Shown here: in pieces, positions 1 to 6,174 of the stretch
Layout: each line of letters begins with the position of its first letter
Position numbering within the stretch: the stretch's first letter is position 1
Assembly: GCA_025355035.1 (NCBI GenBank)
Contig: JANXLS010000584.1
Location: forward strand, 1 to 6,540
DNA length: 6,540 bases
Direction: 5' to 3'
Source of the DNA: Planctomycetota bacterium
Lineage (GTDB): Bacteria; Planctomycetota; SZUA-567; H5-PLA8
Program-made: the position numbers and the translations under genes
The notes under the pieces: generated by a model
Told to the model about the DNA's origin: nothing
Databases searched by the model: none
What the model saw: the letters and a program-made list of their open reading frames with translations, nothing else

Positions 1-1502
1 TACTTCCATTTTTCCATCAAACTCGCCAACAGCCGCACGCCAAACCCCGTCGGCCCCGCGCAGAACGGTGCTTTGTCGCCATCCAAATCCGCAACGCCCG
101 CGATGTCGATGTGCGCCCACGGAATCTTCGCGTCGATGAAGTTTGTCAAAAACGCCGCGCCTTGAATCGGGTGCGCGTCACGCGTAGGCGCGCTATTCCA
201 GATGTCGGCCTGTTTGGCCTTCATCATTTCCTTGTAATCGTCGTGCATCGGCAAACGCCAAACGCGTTCGCCTGACTCCGCCGAAGCCGCTTCAATACTC
301 GTCCGCAGTGCCTCGTCCGCGCACCAATACCCCGCATACGTCTTCCCCAAACCCACGACCACGCCACCCGTCAGCGTCGCGAGATCAATCACCGCGGACG
401 GGGAATATTCGCGGCAGCCGTACAATAGACCGTCGGCCAGCACCAAGCGCCCTTCAGCATCCGTGTTCGTCACTTCAACGCTCACGCCGTTCGGATACGT
501 GATGATGTCGTCGACTCGCAACGCGTTGTCCGAAATCGCATTCTCTGCAGTCGGCAACAACCCGATCACCCGAAAATTCGGCTTCATTCGAGCGACAGCG
601 TGCATCGCTCCCAGCACCGCCATCCCGCCGCATTTGTCGTATTTCATTCCGCGCATCCCTTCGCGCGTTTTGATCGACAGCCCGCCCGTGTCGTAGCAGA
701 TCGTCTTCCCAACGAGTAGAAGAGTCTTTGTGAAGTTGCCCTTCGGCGTGTAACTTAACTCGATCATGCACGGCGGATGTTCCGACGCCCTCCCGACGTT
801 CTCCAATCCAACGAGTTTTGCTTTCTTCAACGCCGCGCCGGAGATCACCGAACACTTCAAATTCCCCGCGTCTTTCGCCAATTGTTTCGCGCGCTCGGCG
901 ATGTGCGTCGTCGTTGCGATGTTTGGCGGAGTCGCGGCTAGTTTCCGCGCAACATTCGCCGACTCCGCGAGCGCCAAACCTTGGGAGAATCCGCGCGACA
1001 CATACTCCAGTGATTTCTCCGGCACAAGCGAAACGCTCAACATTTTGGCCGCGTCCTCTTCATCGCCCTGAGCCCGTTTCTTGAACGCATCAAAGCGGCA
1101 ATTCGCCAAGCCCATCCCTTCTCCCATGGCGCGACCGGACATCTGCGGTTGCGTTGCGCTTAACATCTCCGACGGAATCGAAATTAGCACTCGCGAGGTG
1201 TTCAACTTATGCAAGCGCCGCAACAACTTCCCAAACGCCGCGCGCAAAGTGTCGGTACTGAATTCCTTCCGCTTTCCCAACCCCAACAATCCGATCATCA
1301 TTCCATCCACGCACTGAACAACCGTGAACTCGCCGGCGTCGCCCTTCACATCGCTGCGCTTGATCGCCGACGACACAATCCGTTCATGATTTGCGTCTAA
1401 ACTCTGATCGACGGATTGCAATGTCTTGTCCGAAAAAATCAAACAAACGGTCACTTGCGGCTGAGGAAAAACACTTTTGGACAGTTGAATCGTTTTGTAC
1501 AC
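1..1502 (-). CDS. pepA: Leucyl aminopeptidase, M17 family (PepA type), missing only the last base of its stop
   Basis: Two-metal aminopeptidase that removes N-terminal residues from peptides in the cytosol, normally as a hexamer. The frame gives 500 residues (E. coli PepA has 503) and reaches the window edge at TA, so the stop lacks one base. Start is GTG at 1500-1502, with AAGGAG six bases upstream; an in-frame stop at 1533-1535 limits any extension. The catalytic domain is intact: VGK (K266), YDTGG (D271), SIK (K278), KYD (D289) and NTDAEGRL (D348, E350, R352). Family knowledge makes K266, D271, D289, D348 and E350 the metal ligands and K278/R352 the catalytic pair; all spacings equal E. 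coli PepA shifted by four. The N-terminal regulatory domain (about 1-165) is divergent. KYDKCGG replaces the more usual KYDMGGA-like stretch. It follows mqnE by 81 bp and may be co-transcribed. Function is sure; the symbol follows the family. Confidence 0.96.
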   Translation of the reverse strand, partial: MYKTIQLSKSVFPQPQVTVCLIFSDKTLQSVDQSLDANHERIVSSAIKRSDVKGDAGEFTVVQCVDGMMIGLLGLGKRKEFSTDTLRAAFGKLLRRLHKLNTSRVLISIPSEMLSATQPQMSGRAMGEGMGLANCRFDAFKKRAQGDEEDAAKMLSVSLVPEKSLEYVSRGFSQGLALAESANVARKLAATPPNIATTTHIAERAKQLAKDAGNLKCSVISGAALKKAKLVGLENVGRASEHPPCMIELSYTPKGNFTKTLLLVGKTICYDTGGLSIKTREGMRGMKYDKCGGMAVLGAMHAVARMKPNFRVIGLLPTAENAISDNALRVDDIITYPNGVSVEVTNTDAEGRLVLADGLLYGCREYSPSAVIDLATLTGGVVVGLGKTYAGYWCADEALRTSIEAASAESGERVWRLPMHDDYKEMMKAKQADIWNSAPTRDAHPIQGAAFLTNFIDAKIPWAHIDIAGVADLDGDKAPFCAGPTGFGVRLLASLMEKWK

Positions 1503-1508
1503 GCCGGA

Positions 1509-1514
1509 CTCCTT
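1509..1514 (-). promoter_or_regulatory. Shine-Dalgarno site of the leucyl aminopeptidase gene
   Basis: Read on the minus strand this is AAGGAG, followed by six bases (TCCGGC) and then GTG. It fixes the GTG at 1500-1502 as the start; no ATG lies nearby in this frame. Confidence 0.8.
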
Positions 1515-1583
1515 CGCTTGTAGTTGTGTTCTTCAAAAATTGTGTTCGCACATCGCCGCGTGCGGCTAAACAACCGTGTCTGC

Positions 1584-2744
1584 CTATGCCGCCACCCAAT
1601 CCAACACCCCGCCGGCGCCGCGCGTGATCTCGCGGTACAGATGATCGCGCTCGACCGGCTCGCGCCCCGCCTCCTTTATATAGCGGCGCAGATCGCCGAC
1701 GGTCAGCGCCTGGGGCGTGTCCGATCCGGCCATGTGATAGATCTTTTCCTGCAACACCGTCCCGTCAAAATCCGTTGCGCCATAAGCCAGCGTGATCTGA
1801 GCGATCGGCACCGTCAGCATGATCCAATACGCCTTGACGTGCGGGAAGTTGTCCAGCATCAAGCGCGATACAGCATACGTCCTCACTTCGTCGAACCCGC
1901 TGGGCCCGCGCTCCACTTTCAACACATTGTTTTCGGGATGATAACTTAATGGAATGAACGCCTGGAATCCGCTCGTTTCGTCCTGCAATTCACGCAACTG
2001 CAACAGATGATCGATTCGCTGCTCCGATGATTCGACGTGCCCGTACAAAAGTGTTGCGTTCGATTTGATGCCGAGTTTGTGCGCCTGGCGATGCAGGTCG
2101 AGCCATTCCGCGCTCGTCTCCTTGCCCGCGCAAATCTTCTTGCGCAGACCGTCGTCGAGAACTTCCGCGCCTCCGCCGGGAAGCGTATCCAGCCCCGCTT
2201 CTTTCAACGCGCACAACGTTTCGACCGGCGACAAACTGGCCAGCGTCGCGAGGTGATAGATCTCAATCGCCGTAAAACATTTCAACCCTACTTTTGGATG
2301 CCGCTGCCGAATCCCGCGCAGCATGTCCGTGTAATACGAAAATGCAAAATCCGGATGCAATCCGCCGACGATGTGGACTTCCGTCGCGCCGCCGCCCGCA
2401 ATGGCGTCCGCATGATGAAAAACTTCCTCAAGCGGCATTTCATATCCATTCGCGCGGCGGTCTTTTCCTTTGCGGCGATAGAACGAACAGAACGCGCACG
2501 AGAGGGTGCAGAAATTCGAATAATTGATGTGCCCATTGACGACATAGTAGACGCGCTTGCCGTGTCGCTTCAACGCGGACCACTGAGCAAGCGCGCCCAG
2601 GCTTAATACGTCCGGATGCGCCAGCAGCGTCAATCCGTCTTGCTTCGAAAGCCTCTCGCCGGAAACGACTTTTTCGCGGATCGTTTCGAGCCCCGGTGCC
2701 ACGCTGGGAACAGCGTCGATATCGCATTCAAAAGTTGGCTGCAC
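1584..2744 (-). CDS. mqnE: Aminofutalosine synthase (radical SAM, menaquinone synthesis)
   Basis: Cytosolic radical SAM enzyme of the futalosine route to menaquinone. MqnE joins 3-[(1-carboxyvinyl)oxy]benzoate to SAM-derived adenosine to give 6-amino-6-deoxyfutalosine. From the preferred start it has 386 residues, normal for the family. The 4Fe-4S motif CTLSCAFC gives C79, C83 and C86. MqnE rather than the related cyclase MqnC is indicated by ATEVHIVGGLHP, KCFTAIEI, LPGGGAEV, NATLLYGHVE, FIPLSYHPEN and KAYWIML. The start chosen is GTG at 2742-2744, with GAGG eight bases upstream. The frame stays open to a TTG at 2886-2888 (434 residues), but those 48 residues resemble nothing in the family and have a poor ribosome site. 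No other menaquinone gene is visible, so the rest of the pathway must lie elsewhere. It is divergent from the protease gene and upstream of pepA. Confidence 0.93.
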   Translation of the reverse strand: MQPTFECDIDAVPSVAPGLETIREKVVSGERLSKQDGLTLLAHPDVLSLGALAQWSALKRHGKRVYYVVNGHINYSNFCTLSCAFCSFYRRKGKDRRANGYEMPLEEVFHHADAIAGGGATEVHIVGGLHPDFAFSYYTDMLRGIRQRHPKVGLKCFTAIEIYHLATLASLSPVETLCALKEAGLDTLPGGGAEVLDDGLRKKICAGKETSAEWLDLHRQAHKLGIKSNATLLYGHVESSEQRIDHLLQLRELQDETSGFQAFIPLSYHPENNVLKVERGPSGFDEVRTYAVSRLMLDNFPHVKAYWIMLTVPIAQITLAYGATDFDGTVLQEKIYHMAGSDTPQALTVGDLRRYIKEAGREPVERDHLYREITRGAGGVLDWVAA

Positions 2745-2752
2745 TGATTTAT

Positions 2753-2756
2753 CCTC
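2753..2756 (-). promoter_or_regulatory. Shine-Dalgarno site supporting the GTG start of mqnE
   Basis: On the minus strand the context is AGTGAGGA; GAGG sits eight bases before GTG 2742-2744. It is the best ribosome site in the upstream frame and agrees with the usual family length. Confidence 0.5.
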
Positions 2757-2901
2757 ACTCGATGTCGTCGCGCGTTGAGTCTGTTCAAACGCAATAATTC
2801 TAATCGAATCCACACCGCGATTCTGAGAAATATTTGAGCACCCGCTACACTCTGAATTCGTCACAATACATTGATCCCATTTCCGCAACGCTTTTCTGTG
2901 G

Positions 2902-2929
2902 GTGACGAATCGAAATGCAAATGTATCAT
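2902..2929 (+). promoter_or_regulatory. Possible sigma-70-like promoter of the protease gene
   Basis: GTGACG (2902-2907, four of six matches to TTGACA) is followed after 16 bp by TATCAT (2924-2929, four of six matches to TATAAT). It would start a transcript about 30 bases before the ATG at 2965. The match is modest and the promoter rules of this organism are unknown. Confidence 0.25.
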
Positions 2930-2954
2930 TTGAGTGTAATTACTTTTCAAACGT

Positions 2955-2958
2955 GGAG
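2955..2958 (+). promoter_or_regulatory. Shine-Dalgarno site of the protease gene
   Basis: GGAG in the context GTGGAGACCTCT, six bases before ATG 2965. It picks this ATG, which begins a clean signal peptide, over the upstream in-frame GTG at 2902. Confidence 0.75.
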
Positions 2959-2964
2959 ACCTCT

Positions 2965-4479
2965 ATGAATCAGCGATCACTCCTGTGGGTATTGTGTTTG
3001 ATCGTCATCGCTTCGTTCGGATCAGCCGCCGAAATCATCCGCATCAAGCCGCGTATCATTGATGGCACCAATGTCCCCGATTCGCAATTCCCCACCGTCG
3101 GAATAATAAGCGACTCGGCGAACTCCTTTATCTGCACTGGAACGTTGATCGCTCCGCATTTCGTCCTCACCGCCGCGCACTGTTCCGTGAACGGCACCAC
3201 CGGCATGATCGACATCGGCCAAACCGGCGGACGTTTTAAACTGGGGGGCAAAACATATCGCACTGCCCATGTCTACGCGCATCCAAGTTATAAAGGTGAT
3301 GATTCTCAAGAAGTCGAAGGAGCCATCGATCTCAGTATTTTCGAACTGACTGAAGACGTTCCCAATGTCACACCGTCACCGCTCTATCGTCAGACGCCTT
3401 CTGTCGGCACGGTGTTGACCCTCGTCGGCTTCGGCGAACAAGGCACCGGTCAAAAAGGCTCGGACGGAACGCTCCCCAAAAATGGCACCGTGAATTTCGG
3501 AGTCACGCCAATAAGCATCGTCACCAGCACGTTCATCAAATGGAATTTCCAAAACGTCCCGGCACCGAATCAGCAAAGTAACACAGCCCCTGGCGACAGC
3601 GGTGGGCCGCAATTCATCACGAACGACGGCACTCTCTTTTTGGCATCCGTCACTTCAGGCGGAAAGTTGTCGAACGCCGCGTTTGGCGATCAGTCGTACA
3701 ATACGCGCGTCGATATCGCCGCCGATTGGATTGACTCCATCACCGGTGGATCGGCGGTCGCCGGCAATCACCCGCCCGTGATCGGTTCGACATCCTTCTC
3801 GCCGAACACCATCGCAGCAAATCAACAGGTCACGTTCACGGCCCCTGCCACCGATTCCGACAACGACACACTGAACTACCATTGGGTTTTCGGCGATGGT
3901 ACGGAAAACGTGACCGGCAAGTCGACCGAATTGCACACGTACACCGTTGACGGCGCGTACACGGTTCAAGTCATCGTGACGGATGGTAAAGGCGGTTCGG
4001 CCGGAAAAGATTTCAACATCACAGTCGGTATCGGCTCTACGGGTGCGTTCATTCCGTCCACTCTATCGCAAAGTCGATTCACATTAAACTTCGCAGCGCC
4101 GACGCACAGTTCTCTGGATTTCACCTTAACCAACGGTGGGTTAAGTTTCGCAGACAAAAACGCGTATATGAACGTGTTTGATGGGGGCCAAGCCAAAATT
4201 TACCTGGGTGCCCAATTGGTCGATACGATCAGCATCTCAGGAACGAAAGGCAAGGGCCTCGGCACATTGATTTTCACCTATCGAACGGGTGCCGTTCATT
4301 ATAGCGTTCATAACGACGGCGAACTTATTAAACTGCTCGCCCCGTTCGGTGCATCTAACGCCAATATCACGTCCGCGTTTATCGTTCCGATTCGAGTGGA
4401 ATTGAATGGCAAACGCTACGGCTCCGATACGGCGTTTTCCTACTCGGCTAAATTTGGAAAAACCGGTTCTGGCAAATAA
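2965..4479 (+). CDS. Secreted trypsin-like serine protease (S1 family) with PKD domain and C-terminal beta-rich domain
   Basis: Predicted exported protease of 504 residues. Residues 1-21 form a signal peptide (positive MNQR, hydrophobic LLWVLCLIVIASF, cleavage near GSA-A). RIIDG at 30-34 resembles the trypsin activation site, with I31 as the likely mature N-terminus. The catalytic triad is His72 (LTAAHC), Asp122 (AIDLSIF) and Ser212 (GDSGGP); C57 and C73 would make the conserved disulfide beside the histidine. The position matching trypsin Asp189 is Asn206, so cleavage after Lys/Arg is not expected. The chymotrypsin-like fold ends with the helix VDIAADWIDSI (249-259). A PKD domain follows (about 270-355; WVFGDG at 307-312). 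Residues 362-500 look like an extracellular beta domain, containing DTISISGTKGKG and ending in Gly/Lys-rich KTGSGK. Substrate is unknown. It stands alone, divergent from mqnE and convergent with the propeller gene. Confidence 0.9.
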   Translation: MNQRSLLWVLCLIVIASFGSAAEIIRIKPRIIDGTNVPDSQFPTVGIISDSANSFICTGTLIAPHFVLTAAHCSVNGTTGMIDIGQTGGRFKLGGKTYRTAHVYAHPSYKGDDSQEVEGAIDLSIFELTEDVPNVTPSPLYRQTPSVGTVLTLVGFGEQGTGQKGSDGTLPKNGTVNFGVTPISIVTSTFIKWNFQNVPAPNQQSNTAPGDSGGPQFITNDGTLFLASVTSGGKLSNAAFGDQSYNTRVDIAADWIDSITGGSAVAGNHPPVIGSTSFSPNTIAANQQVTFTAPATDSDNDTLNYHWVFGDGTENVTGKSTELHTYTVDGAYTVQVIVTDGKGGSAGKDFNITVGIGSTGAFIPSTLSQSRFTLNFAAPTHSSLDFTLTNGGLSFADKNAYMNVFDGGQAKIYLGAQLVDTISISGTKGKGLGTLIFTYRTGAVHYSVHNDGELIKLLAPFGASNANITSAFIVPIRVELNGKRYGSDTAFSYSAKFGKTGSGK

Positions 4480-4485
4480 CCAGTT
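4458..4485 (-). terminator. Probable intrinsic terminator of the propeller gene, overlapping the protease stop
   Basis: On the minus strand AACTGGTT (4478-4485) pairs with AACCGGTT (4461-4468), eight base pairs with one U-G wobble, around a nine-base loop. The RNA then continues into a run of five U (two of them inside the stem). It lies 35 bases past the propeller stop. On the plus strand the wobble becomes an A-C mismatch and no T run follows, so it should act on the minus strand. Confidence 0.5.
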
Positions 4486-4519
4486 ATGAGAGAGGATGAA
4501 ACGGCAACAGCCTCCCTGA

Positions 4520-5857
4520 TCATTTTAGCAGATCAATGCACTGCAATTCCTTCCCGTCGCGGACAAACAATCGTCCGTCCACATAGGGCGGATTGCACCA
4601 TGTTGTTCCGCAGATCTTGACGCGGCTGATCTCTTTAAAATCTTTCGAATCGGCCGCAAAGAGCACCAATTCGCCGAGATCTGTCAGTGCCAGAATGTTC
4701 TTGCCCAGGACCAGCATTGATGCATGAGCATGCGATGCGTCGGCCAGTAAATATCCCGGCTTGTCCCAAGCCACTTCGCCCTTGGCGGCGTCGATGCAAA
4801 TCAGTTTGCTCGCCGTCCCAACGCCATAAATATGATCGCCGAACGCGACAGGACTTGCGAAATTAATCGCCGCTTCTTTGTTCGCCCAGATCTGCTCGGC
4901 TTTGTAGCCGTCACCCTCTTTCGAAACCTTTACGCCCAGCAAACCGACCATGTGCGACGACACGATCACCGTGTCGCCGATCGCGATCGGAACCGTGACA
5001 TGGCGACCGAATTTCGTTTTCACATCCACGCGCCACAACAGCTTTCCATCCGCGGGATTCAGTCCAATCAACCCAACCGCTGAGAACACGACGACCTGTT
5101 TCGCCCCCGCCAATTGCAGCGTGATCGGCGGAGCGTACGCCACCATGTCGCTCTGCGATTTCCAGATCACGTCACCCGTGTCTTTGTTCATACACACAAC
5201 CGCCGCGCCTTCTGCCCCAACAATGGCGATCAAATGATCGCCGTCAATCCACGGTGATCCGGCGTTGCCATGCCGGGCCGCGCCCGCCGCATCGCCTTTT
5301 TCGCCCATGTATTTCTGCCCGAAATCCGTGATGTAGTTCTTGTGCCAGATTGTTTTTCCGTCGGCCAAATTCAAGCACTTCAATTCGCCTTTGGTGCTCT
5401 GGGCATAGACCTTCCCAGCGACAATCAGCGGTGTGCATCGCGGCCCGGTCCCGAAGCCGTCGATGTGCTGCGAATCGAGATCGACGCTCCAAATCTCCTT
5501 GCCGTCCGCAGCATTCAGCGCGCGCACGATTTCGCGCCCGGGCGGCACCTTCTTTTTCGCCGGTTTCGCTCCTGGAACGGGAGCAGGCAGCGGTGTCGCG
5601 GGTGCGGTTTCTTTGTCAGCGAGAAAATCCGTCAGCACCACTTTGCCTTCGGCCACAACCGGCGAAGCAAAACCATCGGCCGTCGGAATGCGCCAAACGA
5701 CTGTCGGCGTCGCGGGAATCTTCTCTGGAACCGGCACGCCGTCAGCCACGTGCCCGTCGCGATTCGCTCCGCGCCACCCCGGCCAATCCGCCGAAAAACT
5801 CGACGATGCCAGCGCTCCAACCAGACCGACAATTGCCACCGTTCGACACTTCATCAT
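4520..5857 (-). CDS. Secreted PQQ-like beta-propeller repeat protein
   Basis: Predicted exported protein of 445 residues, role unknown. The N-terminus MMKCRTVAIVGLVGALASSSFSA is a signal peptide; mature protein would begin DWPGWRGANRDG, an opening common in planctomycete PQQ-like proteins. At least five PQQ-like blade motifs of the form (A/C/G)LNxADGKxxW are visible: ALNAADGKEIW (113-123), CLNLADGKTIW (161-171), CMNKDTGDVIW (222-232), GLNPADGKLLW (265-275) and CIDAAKGEVAW (354-364), with a degenerate one near 400. A Pro/Ala/Lys-rich insert (about 82-107) interrupts the first blade. Such repeats often serve as scaffolds (as in BamB) and do not prove PQQ binding or dehydrogenase activity. Start is ATG 5855-5857 (a second ATG follows directly), with GAAGAG six bases upstream. 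A MITE-like element ends just before this site. Stop TGA 4520-4522 faces the protease gene. Confidence 0.88.
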   Translation of the reverse strand: MMKCRTVAIVGLVGALASSSFSADWPGWRGANRDGHVADGVPVPEKIPATPTVVWRIPTADGFASPVVAEGKVVLTDFLADKETAPATPLPAPVPGAKPAKKKVPPGREIVRALNAADGKEIWSVDLDSQHIDGFGTGPRCTPLIVAGKVYAQSTKGELKCLNLADGKTIWHKNYITDFGQKYMGEKGDAAGAARHGNAGSPWIDGDHLIAIVGAEGAAVVCMNKDTGDVIWKSQSDMVAYAPPITLQLAGAKQVVVFSAVGLIGLNPADGKLLWRVDVKTKFGRHVTVPIAIGDTVIVSSHMVGLLGVKVSKEGDGYKAEQIWANKEAAINFASPVAFGDHIYGVGTASKLICIDAAKGEVAWDKPGYLLADASHAHASMLVLGKNILALTDLGELVLFAADSKDFKEISRVKICGTTWCNPPYVDGRLFVRDGKELQCIDLLK

Positions 5858-5863
5858 GAAAAT

Positions 5864-5869
5864 CTCTTC
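5864..5869 (-). promoter_or_regulatory. Shine-Dalgarno site of the propeller gene, next to the MITE-like element
   Basis: GAAGAG on the minus strand, six bases before ATG 5855-5857. Only the TAA at 5870-5872, the presumed target duplication, separates it from the element end. Confidence 0.6.
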
Positions 5870-5883
5870 TAAGGGCCTGTAAA

Positions 5884-5912
5884 ATAATAAACTGAAGAAT
5901 TGCTTGCGTCTT
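5884..5912 (-). promoter_or_regulatory. Possible outward promoter in the element, reading into the propeller gene
   Basis: On the minus strand AAGACG (5907-5912, three of six matches to TTGACA) is followed after 17 bp by TATTAT (5884-5889, five of six matches to TATAAT). Transcription would begin near 5877, giving a leader of about 20 bases that carries the ribosome site but not the long hairpin. The -35 match is weak. Confidence 0.25.
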
Positions 5913-5970
5913 TCGGCCTGGCTCTTCGTTGAACGCTCAGTCAGAGATACACTCGTTTATCTTCCTGCGC

Positions 5971-6005
5971 GTCCGCCTCGACCCAGGCCGAAATACGCGG
6001 CGGAC
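5971..6005. repeat. Nested inverted repeat inside the element
   Basis: GTCCGCC (5971-5977) and GGCGGAC (5999-6005) are perfect 7 bp reverse complements around 21 bases. The right arm fills most of the unpaired gap of the full-length hairpin, so this small hairpin competes with the inner pairing of the element. Confidence 0.5.
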
Positions 6006-6048
6006 TTCTTCAGTTTATTATTTTACAGGCCCTAAAATTCAGCACATG

Positions 6049-6077
6049 AAAAGAGCGATCCGTACATCGAATCGCTC
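6049..6077 (-). terminator. Probable intrinsic terminator of the DUF1080 gene
   Basis: On the minus strand GAGCGAT (6071-6077) pairs perfectly with ATCGCTC (6053-6059) around an 11-base loop, followed at once by four T (6049-6052). It lies about 98 bases after the DUF1080 stop and before the MITE-like element. The stem is short and the T run brief, so efficiency may be moderate. Confidence 0.45.
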
Positions 6078-6085
6078 AAACAGAA

Positions 6086-6154
6086 GTTTAGAAGTTGGAG
6101 TTTAGAGTAACGAATCCATTCCACACTCCAAACCCCAAACCCCAAACTCCAAAC
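6086..6154. repeat. Telomere-like heptamer repeats in inverted arrangement
   Basis: Positions 6125-6154 are four tandem heptamers (ACTCCAA, ACCCCAA, ACCCCAA, ACTCCAA) plus AC. Positions 6086-6108 hold the same family on the other strand: GTTTAGA, AGTTGGA, GTTTAGA, GT. The two blocks are separated by 16 bp (6109-6124) and can fold into an imperfect hairpin. The minus strand, which is the DUF1080 transcript sense, has G runs of 2, 4, 4 and 2 spaced by short T-rich loops. It sits between the DUF1080 stop and its probable terminator, so it would be in the 3' untranslated RNA. Confidence 0.7.
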
Positions 6155-6174
6155 GCGTCCCCAACACAACTTGC

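Larger units (their letters stand above)
2745..2964. promoter_or_regulatory. Divergent intergenic control region between mqnE and the protease gene
   Basis: About 220 bp separate the preferred starts of two divergent genes, so both promoters must lie here unless a transcript enters from further away. The stretch is more AT-rich than the flanking coding DNA. Both neighbouring frames can be extended into it (to 2888 for mqnE, to 2902 for the protease), but neither extension looks like protein. No clear operator palindrome or riboswitch was recognised. Confidence 0.6.
5873..6032. mobile_element. MITE-like element with 27 bp perfect terminal inverted repeats
   Basis: The arms at 5873-5899 and 6006-6032 are exact reverse complements (27 bp), starting GGGCCTGTAAAA and ending ACTGAAGAA. 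TAA stands directly outside both ends (5870-5872, 6033-6035), as expected for a 3 bp target duplication. Pairing resumes inside the arms: GCGT (5906-5909) with ACGC (5995-5998), and TTTCGGCCTGG (5911-5921) with CCAGGCCGAAA (5983-5993), leaving a loop of about 60 bases. At 160 bp it is too short for a transposase, so it would need one supplied in trans. The GGG ends and TA-centred target recall IS5-superfamily elements (TNA or YTAR targets), but this assignment is inference. Not matched to any named element. Confidence 0.75.

Noticed and set aside
1531..1567. Possible terminator between mqnE and pepA (TGTG-CGAA-CACA then ATTTTT on the minus strand; also CGCAC/GTGCG)
   Set aside because: Stems of only four or five pairs, and the stronger one lies too far from the T run. 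Read-through into pepA seems more likely.
2037..2606. Plus-strand open frame of 189 codons opposite mqnE
   Set aside because: Antisense shadow of a well-conserved gene; Arg/Ala-rich translation with no family features. The same holds for the plus-strand frames opposite pepA and the propeller gene, including 5270-5872.
2745..2888. N-terminal extension of MqnE from TTG 2888
   Set aside because: The 48 extra residues do not resemble the family, there is no good ribosome site, and GTG 2744 gives the usual length.
2902..2964. N-terminal extension of the protease from GTG 2902
   Set aside because: It would put 21 polar residues before a perfect signal peptide; ATG 2965 has GGAG at good spacing, and the extension overlaps a promoter-like sequence.
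4480..4519. Plus-strand terminator for the protease gene (GAGG...CCTC)
   Set aside because: Only four pairs with a 15-base loop and no T run, so not supportable.
5872..6033. The long inverted repeat as a simple intrinsic terminator
   Set aside because: No T run follows either end, and the size, exact arms and flanking TAA fit a mobile element better.
5883..6035. A plus-strand frame open across the whole MITE-like element (50 codons, then TAA)
   Set aside because: No ATG or GTG start with a ribosome site, no recognisable protein, and the ends are dictated by the inverted repeats. Probably chance.
6125..6154. CRISPR-like array
   Set aside because: The repeats are 7 bp, directly joined and without spacers, and no cas gene is present.
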